Origin: Sphingobacteriia bacterium
GTDB lineage: Bacteria > Bacteroidota > Bacteroidia > Bacteroidales > 4484-276
Assembly (NCBI GenBank): GCA_009930115.1
Contig: RZYY01000009.1
Location: 1 to 44,830 of the forward strand
Direction of reading: 5' to 3'
DNA: 44,830 nt
Part shown: positions 1-8,973 of the stretch, in pieces
Layout of the letters: the number at the start of each line of letters is the position of its first letter
How positions within the stretch are numbered: position 1 is the stretch's first letter
Program-made: the position numbers and the translations under genes
The notes under the pieces: generated by a model
Database searches by the model: none
What the model saw: the letters and a program-made list of their open reading frames with translations, nothing else
What the model was told of the DNA's origin: nothing

Positions 1-2
1 CT

Positions 3-923
3 ATTGTAATGAATCTTGACGATCTGCTTTGCATCGGAGTGAATAGTCCTATTCTGCTTTCATCTACCATAGGTCGCAATAAAAGATTAATCCCCGGTGA
101 AGTAATTTCTACTTTAATAGAGGGAACAGAAGAATTTCTGGAAAAAATGCGCACTTTTGGAGTACAGATTTTCAGCACGGGTGGCGAAACTGCTGATGTT
201 GGCGACCTTGTGAGAACTATTATTGTAGATTCAACTGTTTTTACCCGGATGCGGCGAAACGAAGTTATTGATAATGGAAATATCCGTGAGGGTGATATCA
301 TTGTCGGCCTCGCCAGTTTCGGACGTGCTGTTTATGAAGATGAATACAACAGCGGTATTGGAAGCAACGGGTTAACTTCTGCCCGACACGATGTATTTGG
401 TAAACCTGTAGCAGAAAAATATCCGGAAACTTTCGATCCCGAAATTCCTAAAAATCTTTCCTATACCGGCACCTTCAACCTGACCGACAATTCTGGAGTA
501 GAAGGTAAGAATATGGGAAAACTTGTACTTTCCCCCACTCGCACATATGCTCCTGTTGTACATGAAATCTTTAAATCGCTCAAACCCAAAATTCATGGGA
601 TGATTCATTGCAGCGGCGGCGGTCAGACCAAAATACTTCATTTCGTAGATAATATCCATGTGGTTAAAGACAACTGCTTCACCCCTCCCCCTTTGTTTCA
701 AATCATCAAAAAACTGTCAGGCAGTACCTGGCAGGAAATGTACCGCGTATTCAACATGGGACATCGCATGGAATTTTACACAGATGAAAAGACATCGAGA
801 CAATTAATCGAAATTTCAAAATCATTTGGGATTGATGCACAAATAATTGGATACTGCAGGCCTGCTTCCAAAAAGAAGCTGACCATCACAACAAATTATG
901 GCACTTTTGAATACGATGACTAA
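3..923 (+). CDS. purM: phosphoribosylformylglycinamidine cyclo-ligase (AIR synthase, PurM), 5' truncated by the window edge
   Basis: The frame is open upstream of the listed Met (…IV-MNLDDLLCIG). Motifs STGGETADVGDLVRT, GSNGLTSARHDVF, HCSGGGQTK and FNMGHRMEFY fit the Bacteroidetes PurM family. Confidence 0.93.
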   Translation: MVMNLDDLLCIGVNSPILLSSTIGRNKRLIPGEVISTLIEGTEEFLEKMRTFGVQIFSTGGETADVGDLVRTIIVDSTVFTRMRRNEVIDNGNIREGDIIVGLASFGRAVYEDEYNSGIGSNGLTSARHDVFGKPVAEKYPETFDPEIPKNLSYTGTFNLTDNSGVEGKNMGKLVLSPTRTYAPVVHEIFKSLKPKIHGMIHCSGGGQTKILHFVDNIHVVKDNCFTPPPLFQIIKKLSGSTWQEMYRVFNMGHRMEFYTDEKTSRQLIEISKSFGIDAQIIGYCRPASKKKLTITTNYGTFEYDD

Positions 924-1009
924 GCCTGACTTTTTATTAAAATAAAGGAATTATCCGCAAAGCAGAATCAAAATTTACAATTCTTATTGTAGAAAAGGAT
1001 AATTCATTG

Positions 1010-1017
1010 TAACTTTG
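1010..1017 (+). promoter_or_regulatory. Bacteroidetes -7 box TAACTTTG for the usp gene
   Basis: Matches the TAnnTTTG consensus 24 nt upstream of ATG 1041. Confidence 0.6.
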
Positions 1018-1040
1018 CAACATCACCAAAAACAAATGTC

Positions 1041-1913
1041 ATGAAAAAGATTCTGGTTCCAGTTGATTTTTCCAATCATACCAAGACCGTGTGCAATTTC
1101 GCCCTCGGAATTGCTAAAAAAACCGGAGGTGAAATCAGGCTGTTTCATGCTTACTTCGACTATGTAATGACATCAGGAAGCAGTTTCCCCTATTCGATAG
1201 ATGTCAACGAATTGTTCAATCAGGAAATGATGGTTAAAGTACGTGATGATGCCAAAAATGAAATGCAAAGTCTTGAAAATGATCTTATTGATCAGCTGAA
1301 AAAAGAAAGTATCACCAATATTCAGATTGTACATACGCTAACAGGAGGCATTCCCGAGGAGGAAATCATCAATATTTCGGAAACTTACAGCCCTGACATA
1401 ATTGTCATGGGGACTTATGGAAAAGGAGAAAAAGACATACTTACGGGGAAAATCTCATCGAAGGTTGTTCAGCATGCAAACTGCCGGATATTAACCGTGC
1501 CACGTTCAGCAATTTATCACGGATTTGACAACATGCTCTATCTTACCGACTTTAATGACGAAGGAGTTTATGACCTGCAACGACTTATTGACCTGCTCGT
1601 TAATTACAATCCAATCATCCATTGTGTACATATTAATTTTGAGAATGATAATGGCGCAGACCAGGAAAAAATGGATGTCCTGATGTCGCACTTCAGAGAA
1701 AAAACCATGGAAGGACGATTAATCTTCAAAATAATTGAAGATGAAGATTTCCTTGATGGCATCAACAATTACATTGCCGAAAACAAAATAGATATCATTG
1801 CTTTGGTCAATCATCACAAAAGCTTTTTCAAACGGCTGTTTACTAAAAATCATACCCACGAATTGCTAACACACAGCGATTTGCCATTATACATTTTCCC
1901 CGGAGTTGAATAA
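1041..1913 (+). CDS. universal stress protein (UspA family, tandem domain)
   Basis: MKKILVPVDFSNHTKTVCNFAL N-terminus and a DIIVMGTYGKGEKDILTGKISSKVVQHANCRILTVP Usp nucleotide-binding motif. Confidence 0.93.
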   Translation: MKKILVPVDFSNHTKTVCNFALGIAKKTGGEIRLFHAYFDYVMTSGSSFPYSIDVNELFNQEMMVKVRDDAKNEMQSLENDLIDQLKKESITNIQIVHTLTGGIPEEEIINISETYSPDIIVMGTYGKGEKDILTGKISSKVVQHANCRILTVPRSAIYHGFDNMLYLTDFNDEGVYDLQRLIDLLVNYNPIIHCVHINFENDNGADQEKMDVLMSHFREKTMEGRLIFKIIEDEDFLDGINNYIAENKIDIIALVNHHKSFFKRLFTKNHTHELLTHSDLPLYIFPGVE

Positions 1914-2319
1914 ATCCAGAGAAAATATTTCTAGAAAATTTTTTACATTGAAAACACTTCAGCAAGCCGCACTTGGAAAGTTTTTTTTAAAGTTTTTCTC
2001 ACTTTAAAAACAGGCAGAAATCACTTTCTTACATTTTCTGACCTGAGTGGAAGCCTGATGATATCAAAACTCACTATTAACAATTGTTTCTGATTGATTA
2101 TCAGGACACCTACAAGAAGTTTCACATAAATTAAACGCAGACTAATACAATTCATTCATGGAACAGCAAACATCAGGTTATCTTTTGTTATTAAACACAA
2201 AACCAACTTAATGTCAACCACTTATGATCAAATCAATTGTACCTTCAAACATTTGAATCACAATTAATCAGAATTGTTCTAATTTACTCAATTTTAAGTC
2301 AAAATCCATCAAAACATAC

Positions 2320-2327
2320 TATTTTTG
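2320..2327 (+). promoter_or_regulatory. -7 box TATTTTTG for serC
   Basis: Matches TAnnTTTG, 46 nt upstream of ATG 2373. Confidence 0.6.
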
Positions 2328-2372
2328 CTGAAAATTTTCTTATTCATTTATAACAAATAAATTTTTTTTGGT

Positions 2373-3443
2373 ATGAAAAAACATAATTTTTATGCCGGGC
2401 CTTCAGTTCTCCCGCAATTCACTCTGGACGAAACAGGTAAAGCAATAAAAGATTTTGCTGGTACAGGCCTTTCAATTTTGGAAATTTCGCACCGCAGTAA
2501 GCAATTTGTAGCTGTAGTTGATGAAGCTACAGCCCTTTTTAAAGAGCTGCTCAACATTCCCGAGGGATATTCTGTTATTTTCCTTGGTGGTGGTGCCAGT
2601 CTCCAGTTTTGTATGGTTCCTTACAACCTGATGAACAAAAAAGCAGCCTATCTTAATTCAGGTGAATGGGCTTCAAAAGCCATTAAAGAAGCAAAATTTT
2701 TTGGTGAAGTAGTTGAAGTAGCATCTTCAAAAGATAAAAATTTCAGTTATTACCCGAAAGACTATGTAGTTCCCGATGATGTTGACTATTTCCACATTAC
2801 TACCAACAATACTATTTATGGGACGCAGTTACGCAAAGACATTGATGTGAAAGTGCCTCTGGTAGCCGATATGTCGTCAGATATTTTCTGCCGTCCCGTT
2901 GACATTTCAAAATACGCCCTAATTTACGGTGGTGCACAAAAAAATCTTGCTCCGGCAGGCGTTACTTTCGTGATTATTAAAAACGATATTCTGGGTAAAT
3001 TTGACCGTAAGATACCTACAATGCTCAATTATAAAACTCACATTGATAAAGAGTCCATGTTTAATACTCCACCCGTTGTGGTGGTATTTTCAGCATTGCA
3101 AACCCTGAAATGGCTCAAACAACAGGGAGGTGTGGCAGCAATGGAAAAAATCAACAAGCAAAAAGCTGAACTGCTTTACAACGAAATTGACCGCAATCCA
3201 TTCTTCAAAGGAACTGTAAACAAAGAAGACCGGTCATGGATGAATATTTGTTTTGTGATGAACAACGGGTATGAAGCACATGAGCAGGAGTTCCTTGATT
3301 TTGCCTCAGCCCGCGGGATGATTGGAATAAAAGGCCATCGTTCAGTAGGAGGATTCAGGGCTTCCACATACAATGCACTGCCAGTTGAAAGTGTTCAGGC
3401 ACTTGTTGATACCATGAAAGAATTTGAAAAATTAAAAGCCTAA
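2373..3443 (+). CDS. serC: phosphoserine aminotransferase
   Basis: [16 protein letters not shown] start; [26 protein letters not shown] (PLP lysine) and [15 protein letters not shown] motifs. Confidence 0.97.
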   Translation: MKKHNFYAGPSVLPQFTLDETGKAIKDFAGTGLSILEISHRSKQFVAVVDEATALFKELLNIPEGYSVIFLGGGASLQFCMVPYNLMNKKAAYLNSGEWASKAIKEAKFFGEVVEVASSKDKNFSYYPKDYVVPDDVDYFHITTNNTIYGTQLRKDIDVKVPLVADMSSDIFCRPVDISKYALIYGGAQKNLAPAGVTFVIIKNDILGKFDRKIPTMLNYKTHIDKESMFNTPPVVVVFSALQTLKWLKQQGGVAAMEKINKQKAELLYNEIDRNPFFKGTVNKEDRSWMNICFVMNNGYEAHEQEFLDFASARGMIGIKGHRSVGGFRASTYNALPVESVQALVDTMKEFEKLKA

Positions 3444-3453
3444 AACAAAGGAT

Positions 3454-4377
3454 ATGAAAAAAGTATTAGTTGCTACCGAAAAACCTTTTGCTTCAAAAGC
3501 AGTTAAGGCGATCAGAGAAATTATTGAAAATGCCGGTTATCAGCTTGTGTTACTTGAAAAATACACCACCAGGGATGAACTGCTTGCAGCCGTAACCGAT
3601 GTGCATGCCATAATTATTCGCAGTGATATTGCCGATAAAGCTGTTATTGAACATGCAAAAAACCTGAAAATTATTGTCAGAGCAGGTGCAGGTTACGACA
3701 ACATCGATCTGGCTGCAGCCAGTGAACATGGAATTGTAGCCATGAATACACCCGGACAGAACTCCAATGCAGTTGCTGAACTGGCCATTGGAATGATGAT
3801 TTACATGGCAAGAAACAAATTTGATGGGAAAGCAGGCACAGAACTGCGTGAAAAAACATTTGGCATTCATGCTTTCGGAAATGTTGGAAAAATTGTTGGA
3901 ACAATTGCCAAAGGTATGGGAATGGATGTTTATGCATACGATCCTTTTGTCAGTAAGGAATACATAACCAGTGCCGGCGTGAAAGTAATCGAAAATGAGC
4001 AAGAGCTCTACAAAAATTGCCAGTATGTTTCATTAAACATTCCAGCAACACCCCAAACAAAGAAGCATATTGGTTTTGATCTTCTTTCGAAAATGCCTGA
4101 AAATGCTGTTTTGGTAAATACTGCCCGCAAGGAAGTAATTGACGAAGAAGGTTTACTGAAGATGTTCGAAACCCGTTCTGATTTCAAATACATTTCAGAT
4201 ATCGCTCCTGATTGCCAGGCTGAAATTGAATCAAAATATCCCGGCAGATTTTTCTTTACGCCAAAGAAAATGGGAGCCCAGACAGCCGAAGCAAACATAA
4301 ATGCAGGCATAGCAGCAGCAAAACAAATTGTTAATTTCTTTGAAAAAGGAGACACAACTTTTCAGGTTAATAAATAA
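3454..4377 (+). CDS. serA: D-3-phosphoglycerate dehydrogenase, short form without an ACT domain
   Basis: VRAGAGYDNIDLAAASEHGI, GIHAFGNVGKIV Rossmann fold and NTARKEVIDEEGL. Ten nt after serC. Confidence 0.93.
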   Translation: MKKVLVATEKPFASKAVKAIREIIENAGYQLVLLEKYTTRDELLAAVTDVHAIIIRSDIADKAVIEHAKNLKIIVRAGAGYDNIDLAAASEHGIVAMNTPGQNSNAVAELAIGMMIYMARNKFDGKAGTELREKTFGIHAFGNVGKIVGTIAKGMGMDVYAYDPFVSKEYITSAGVKVIENEQELYKNCQYVSLNIPATPQTKKHIGFDLLSKMPENAVLVNTARKEVIDEEGLLKMFETRSDFKYISDIAPDCQAEIESKYPGRFFFTPKKMGAQTAEANINAGIAAAKQIVNFFEKGDTTFQVNK

Positions 4378-4392
4378 TCAAAGAATTAGTAT

Positions 4393-4400
4393 TACTTTTG
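4393..4400 (+). promoter_or_regulatory. -7 box TACTTTTG
   Basis: TAnnTTTG match. The expected TSS (about 4407) falls at the base of the hairpin at 4408-4445. Confidence 0.5.
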
Positions 4401-4407
4401 CGTCCAC

Positions 4408-4447
4408 AAAATCAGACCTGACCCTTACATGTCAGGTCTGATTTTTT
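4408..4447 (+). terminator. strong Rho-independent terminator-like hairpin after serA
   Basis: Perfect 15-bp arms AAAATCAGACCTGAC / GTCAGGTCTGATTTT with an 8-nt loop (CCTTACAT), followed by T residues. Confidence 0.85.
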
Positions 4448-4481
4448 AACTTATTAATAATTTTCCCCTAAATGAATTTTT

Positions 4482-4883
4482 ATGGAAAACTTGAACGACA
4501 ACAACCAGACTTTTTTCAGGTTTGAGGACCTTCGCGTGTATCATAAAGCACTTAACTATGTTGAATGGGTGCACATGAACACAGCACTTTTTCCCGAACA
4601 TGAGATGCAAAACCTCACAGCTAAATTCGTGAATGCAGCTCAAGCGATTGCATTGCAAATTGCCGAAGGTTCATCCCGAAATAAAACACAATTTGTTTAT
4701 TACCTAAAAATGGCAAAAAGCTCAATTCGCGAATGTGTTGTTTATACAGCAATTGCCAAAGGATTAAACTATATCACAGAAGAGCACTTCGAAGAATCGC
4801 GCAACCATCTTATGGAATTGACAAAAATGATCGGTGCCTTGATTGGCTCATTGCAGCGATCAAACAATTTTGACGAAGACTAA
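4482..4883 (+). CDS. four-helix bundle protein (23S rRNA-intervening-sequence / S23 family)
   Basis: FFRFEDLRVYHKALNYVEWVH…IALQIAEGSSRNKTQFVYYLKMAKSSIRECVVYT is the typical family signature. Confidence 0.9.
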   Translation: MENLNDNNQTFFRFEDLRVYHKALNYVEWVHMNTALFPEHEMQNLTAKFVNAAQAIALQIAEGSSRNKTQFVYYLKMAKSSIRECVVYTAIAKGLNYITEEHFEESRNHLMELTKMIGALIGSLQRSNNFDED

Positions 4884-4915
4884 TTATTAACCAAATTCAA
4901 ATTTTTTTTAAAGAT

Positions 4916-6169
4916 ATGGCTAAACTCAAAGCTTTTAAAGGATTAAGACCCCCGGTAAATCTTGCTTCGCAGGTGGCATCACGCCCCTACGATGTTTTGA
5001 ATTCACAAGAAGCCAAAGAAGAAGCAGCCGGAAATCCCTACTCACTTTTGCACATTATCAAACCAGAAATTGATCTTCCTGAAGATGTTGACCATTATGC
5101 GCAGGATGTTTACGACAAAGCACGCGATAATTTCAAAATGTTCCGCGAAAAAGGATGGCTTATTCCTGATAAAGAAGAATATCTCTATATCTACGCCCAG
5201 ACCATGAACGGAAAAACCCAGTACGGTCTGGTTGGATGTGCCGCAGTTGAAGATTATATGAACAATGTGATCAAAAAACACGAACTCACCCGTAAAGTAA
5301 AAGAAGAAGACAGGATGAAACATGTACGCATTACAAACGCAAACATGGAACCGGTTTTTTTCAGTTATCCTGCAGTTCCTGAAATTGATGCCATTGTTGC
5401 CAATTGGGTGAAAAACCACAAACCTGAAAACGATTTTACTGCTGCGGATGGTTTCGGTCATCACTTCTGGGTTATTGACGACAAAAAAACAATTGAAAAT
5501 CTGATCGAACACTTTGAAAAAATTCCTTCGACTTATGTTGCCGACGGACATCACCGGACTGCAGCAGCTGCTTTGGTTGGCAACGAAAAAAAACTGAACA
5601 ATCCAAACCACAAAGGAAACGAAGAATACAACTATTTCCTCGCTGTTCATTTCCCGGATAACCAATTAACCATAATTGACTATAACCGCGTGGTTACTGA
5701 CCTTAATGGAATGACTGCCGCATCGTTCATTGAAAAACTCACTGAAAGTTTTATCGTTGCAGAAAAAGGAAAAACAATCTATAAACCTGATCGCCTGCAC
5801 AATTTTGGAATGTACCTTGAAGGCAAATGGTACTCCCTCACTGCAAAACCAGGAACTTTTAATGACCACGATCCCATCGGGGTGCTTGATGTAACAATAC
5901 TATCCAGTCTTGTGCTCGACAAATTACTCAACATCAAAGATCTTCGGACTTCCGAACGGGTTGATTTTGTTGGAGGTATCCGGGGACTTGGAGAGTTGGA
6001 GCGCAGGGTTAACTCCGGTGAAATGAAGGCTGCATTTGCCCTTTATCCGGTTTCGATGAAACAACTGATTGATATAGCCGACACTGGCAACATTATGCCT
6101 CCAAAAACAACATGGTTTGAACCTAAACTCCGCAGCGGCCTGGTCGTGCATTTACTCGAAAAAATATAA
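4916..6169 (+). CDS. DUF1015 family protein
   Basis: GLRPPVNLASQVASRPYDVLNSQEA, VADGHHRTAAAAL and DVTILSSLVLDKLL; location behind serC-serA. Confidence 0.9.
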   Translation: MAKLKAFKGLRPPVNLASQVASRPYDVLNSQEAKEEAAGNPYSLLHIIKPEIDLPEDVDHYAQDVYDKARDNFKMFREKGWLIPDKEEYLYIYAQTMNGKTQYGLVGCAAVEDYMNNVIKKHELTRKVKEEDRMKHVRITNANMEPVFFSYPAVPEIDAIVANWVKNHKPENDFTAADGFGHHFWVIDDKKTIENLIEHFEKIPSTYVADGHHRTAAAALVGNEKKLNNPNHKGNEEYNYFLAVHFPDNQLTIIDYNRVVTDLNGMTAASFIEKLTESFIVAEKGKTIYKPDRLHNFGMYLEGKWYSLTAKPGTFNDHDPIGVLDVTILSSLVLDKLLNIKDLRTSERVDFVGGIRGLGELERRVNSGEMKAAFALYPVSMKQLIDIADTGNIMPPKTTWFEPKLRSGLVVHLLEKI

Positions 6170-6231
6170 ACCCTGAGAAATTTTCTCATCTCTACGGAGA
6201 ATTGTAACTTACTTCCGAAAGCGCACAAATT

Positions 6232-6408
6232 ATGGACACAAAATCTATTGTTTTAAAAACCCTGAAAGATTCTGCTGAACCGCTTAAGGGAGGTAATATT
6301 GCCGAAAAATCAGGAATAGAAAAAAAAGAAGTGGATAAACTTTTAAAAGTTTTAATCAAAGAGAATTTGATTCACTCACCCAAACGATGCTATTATTCAG
6401 CTAAATGA
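6232..6408 (+). CDS. small winged-helix-like protein (58 aa)
   Basis: Open frame MDTKSIVLKTLKDSAEPLKGGNIAEKSGIEKKEVDKLLKVLIKENLIHSPKRCYYSAK. Below the ORF track's length cutoff; HTH-like pattern. Confidence 0.65.
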   Translation: MDTKSIVLKTLKDSAEPLKGGNIAEKSGIEKKEVDKLLKVLIKENLIHSPKRCYYSAK

Positions 6409-6493
6409 TCTGCCATCTGAAAATTTCAAATTAAAGTAAGCAATGCTGGTTTATTTCTACAATCAGGATTTCAAACAATCGCAAATTAACTAA

Positions 6494-7249
6494 ATGGCAA
6501 GCTTTGGAAAATGGATTGGTGGTGGACTTGGTTGGGCTTTGGGAGGTCCGATAGGTGCAATCTTGGGATTTATTTTCGGCTCGATGTTCGACGGGATGCA
6601 ATCAGCAGAATTTGCATACCAACCAACACAGGAAGATGAAAACAGAAAACGCCGGTACAAACAAACCCGTACCGGCGATTTCACTGTAAGCCTGCTCATC
6701 CTGTCAGCTGCTGTTATGAATGCTGATAAGCGGATTCTGAAATCAGAATTACATTATGTCCGCGCGTTTCTAATCCAGCAATTCGGTGACGAAATTGCTG
6801 CCCAGCAATTGCTAATGCTGCGCGAACTTCTGAAACAAAATTACAACCTTTATGAAGTTGCCAATCAGATAGGGCAATTCATGGATTACTCCTCCAAACT
6901 TCAATTACTGCACTATTTGTTTGGAATTGCCCAGTCCGACGGACAAATCAATAATACAGAAATAGCGGTAATCGAACAGATTGCTTCGCTTATTAACATC
7001 AGTACAGTCGATTTTACTTCCGTGAAAGCAATGTTCGTCAAGGACAATCACACCAATTATAAAATACTTGAAATAACCCCTGAGGCCAACGATGAAGAAG
7101 TGAAAAAAGCTTACCGAAAGATGGCGCTTAAATACCATCCCGACAGGGTTAGTCATCTTGGACCGGATGTTCAAAAAGCTGCTAAAGAAAAATTTCAGGA
7201 GCTCAATGCAGCATATAATGCTATTAAATCAGAAAGAGGGTTTTCATAA
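6494..7249 (+). CDS. TerB-like plus C-terminal DnaJ-domain protein (DjlA-like co-chaperone)
   Basis: Gly-rich N-terminus (GGGLGWALGGPIGAILGFIFGSMFD), TerB-like middle, C-terminal J domain with HPD (YRKMALKYHPDRVSHLG). Confidence 0.9.
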   Translation: MASFGKWIGGGLGWALGGPIGAILGFIFGSMFDGMQSAEFAYQPTQEDENRKRRYKQTRTGDFTVSLLILSAAVMNADKRILKSELHYVRAFLIQQFGDEIAAQQLLMLRELLKQNYNLYEVANQIGQFMDYSSKLQLLHYLFGIAQSDGQINNTEIAVIEQIASLINISTVDFTSVKAMFVKDNHTNYKILEITPEANDEEVKKAYRKMALKYHPDRVSHLGPDVQKAAKEKFQELNAAYNAIKSERGFS

Positions 7250-7337
7250 GAGCCAACAAATCAATTGCTCTATTTAATTTTCCACTGAAAAACCCATTCC
7301 ATGGAATTATTCTAATCAATAGCAAGCCTTTCCATAA

Positions 7338-8204
7338 TCATAAACTACCTGGTTTCCCTGCCTCTTCACTGATTTGATTTCTTATCCGAAAGGAGGTCTG
7401 AAGACTCTTTCCAATTTTTGCCAAAAAAAACAGCAGAACAAGGAAAAAAATGATACTGGCACCTGAAGGAATATCAAAATAATAGGAAAGAAAAAGCCCT
7501 GAAAAACTGCCAATCAAACCGATAACAATAGCAAGCAGGATTATTCTTTCAAATTTTTTAGTAAAAATATTGGCTATGGTTTGAGGAATGGTCAACAGGG
7601 AAATCACCAGAATAATCCCGACAACACGAATGTTCAGAACAATGGTCAGTGCTACAAGCGTTATCATCATATAATTGACAAATTTGACAGGAAGTCTTGC
7701 AGCACGGGCATATTGTTCATCAAAAGCAACGAAGAGAATAGTTTTGTACATATACAAAAAAACAACAATAATAATCACCGAAAGCACAACCAGCAAAAAG
7801 AGGTTAAGTCGGGTTACAGTGAGAATATTACCGAATAAAAAACTCATCAGATTTGCAGAATAACCGGGAGTGAGAAAAACAAAAATAATTCCTACCGCCA
7901 TTCCAAAAGACCAAAGCATAGCAATGACAGAATCCTCCCTGACATTGGTTTTTCTGGTCATAAACTCGATACCAAGTGCCGAAAGGACACTAAAGATCAT
8001 GGCACCTAAGATTGGATTAAACCCAAAATAATATCCAATACCAATTCCACCAAACGAAGCATGTGTAATCCCTCCACTAATGAAGACGATGCGTTTGGAC
8101 ACTATGTAAGTACCTACAATCCCACAAGCGATACTGGAAAGCACTGCTGCCAGTGACGCATTAATAAAAAACTGATAATTGAAAAGCTGTAAAAAATTTT
8201 CCAT
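7338..8204 (-). CDS. znuB: metal (zinc) ABC transporter permease
   Basis: ABC-3 family: GTYIVSKRIVFISGGITHASFGGIGIGYYFGFNP, multiple TM helices, operonic with the ATPase and binding protein. Confidence 0.9.
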   Translation of the reverse strand: MENFLQLFNYQFFINASLAAVLSSIACGIVGTYIVSKRIVFISGGITHASFGGIGIGYYFGFNPILGAMIFSVLSALGIEFMTRKTNVREDSVIAMLWSFGMAVGIIFVFLTPGYSANLMSFLFGNILTVTRLNLFLLVVLSVIIIVVFLYMYKTILFVAFDEQYARAARLPVKFVNYMMITLVALTIVLNIRVVGIILVISLLTIPQTIANIFTKKFERIILLAIVIGLIGSFSGLFLSYYFDIPSGASIIFFLVLLFFLAKIGKSLQTSFRIRNQISEEAGKPGSL

Positions 8205-8210
8205 TCTCTG

Positions 8211-8966
8211 TTAATTATGTTTTTTTAAGACAGTATGAGGAATATCACCATGGGCAATAATTTGTATCGGGCAGTTATATTCAGCCAGTTGTTCCTGACT
8301 GATAGTATTGGATTCATGGTAGTGCAATTCGCGATTGACACAGGCGATGGTTTTGACATAGTAAGTAATGGTTCCGACATCATGCGATACCATCATAACA
8401 GCCATTTGTTGATTCAGTTCGTTGAGTTTGTTGTAAAGATCATTTTCAAATTTGTTGTCCACAAAAGAGTTGGGTTCATCAAGAATAAGCAACCTGGGTC
8501 TGGCTACAATAGCCCTGCATAGAAAGACCCGTTGCATTTGTCCTCCTGAAAGCTCTCCGATATTTTTCTTCGCCAGGTGACCAATACCCATTTCAGCCAG
8601 AATTTCTTGAGCCTTTTCAACCTGCTCTTTGTTAAAATGATTGACCAACTTATGATGTTTTGCCAGCCCGGACAAAACTACATTGAGCACACTGATTGGA
8701 AATACCCGGTCAGTATTGCTTATTTGTGGCAGATATCCGATCAGTCGCTGATTGTTATCCGAAAAATTATTATGGTGATAGATAATTTTCCCAGACAGTG
8801 GTTTGATCAAACCTATAATAATTTTCACCAGAGTGGTTTTCCCACCTCCATTTGGTCCGATCACGCCAATAAAATCTCCATCATTGATGGTCAGATTTAC
8901 ATGATGAAGAATAATCTCATCATCATACCCGGCATTAACAGATTGCAGCTCAATAATTTTTCCCAT
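8211..8966 (-). CDS. znuC: metal (zinc) ABC transporter ATP-binding protein
   Basis: Walker A GPNGGGKTT, signature LSGGQMQRVFLCRA, Walker B LLILDEPNSFVD. Confidence 0.93.
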   Translation of the reverse strand: MGKIIELQSVNAGYDDEIILHHVNLTINDGDFIGVIGPNGGGKTTLVKIIIGLIKPLSGKIIYHHNNFSDNNQRLIGYLPQISNTDRVFPISVLNVVLSGLAKHHKLVNHFNKEQVEKAQEILAEMGIGHLAKKNIGELSGGQMQRVFLCRAIVARPRLLILDEPNSFVDNKFENDLYNKLNELNQQMAVMMVSHDVGTITYYVKTIACVNRELHYHESNTISQEQLAEYNCPIQIIAHGDIPHTVLKKHN

Positions 8967-8973
8967 TGCTTAC

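Noticed and set aside
1914-2372. Possible ncRNA or lost gene in the usp-serC gap
   Set aside because: No ORF, tRNA-like fold or clear promoter-terminator pair apart from the serC promoter and a weak AT hairpin.
3550-4002. 150-aa minus-strand ORF within serA
   Set aside because: Antisense shadow ORF, Cys/His-rich composition without a motif.
5042-5665. 207-aa minus-strand ORF within the DUF1015 gene
   Set aside because: Phe/Val/Ile-rich antisense shadow of a well-supported CDS.
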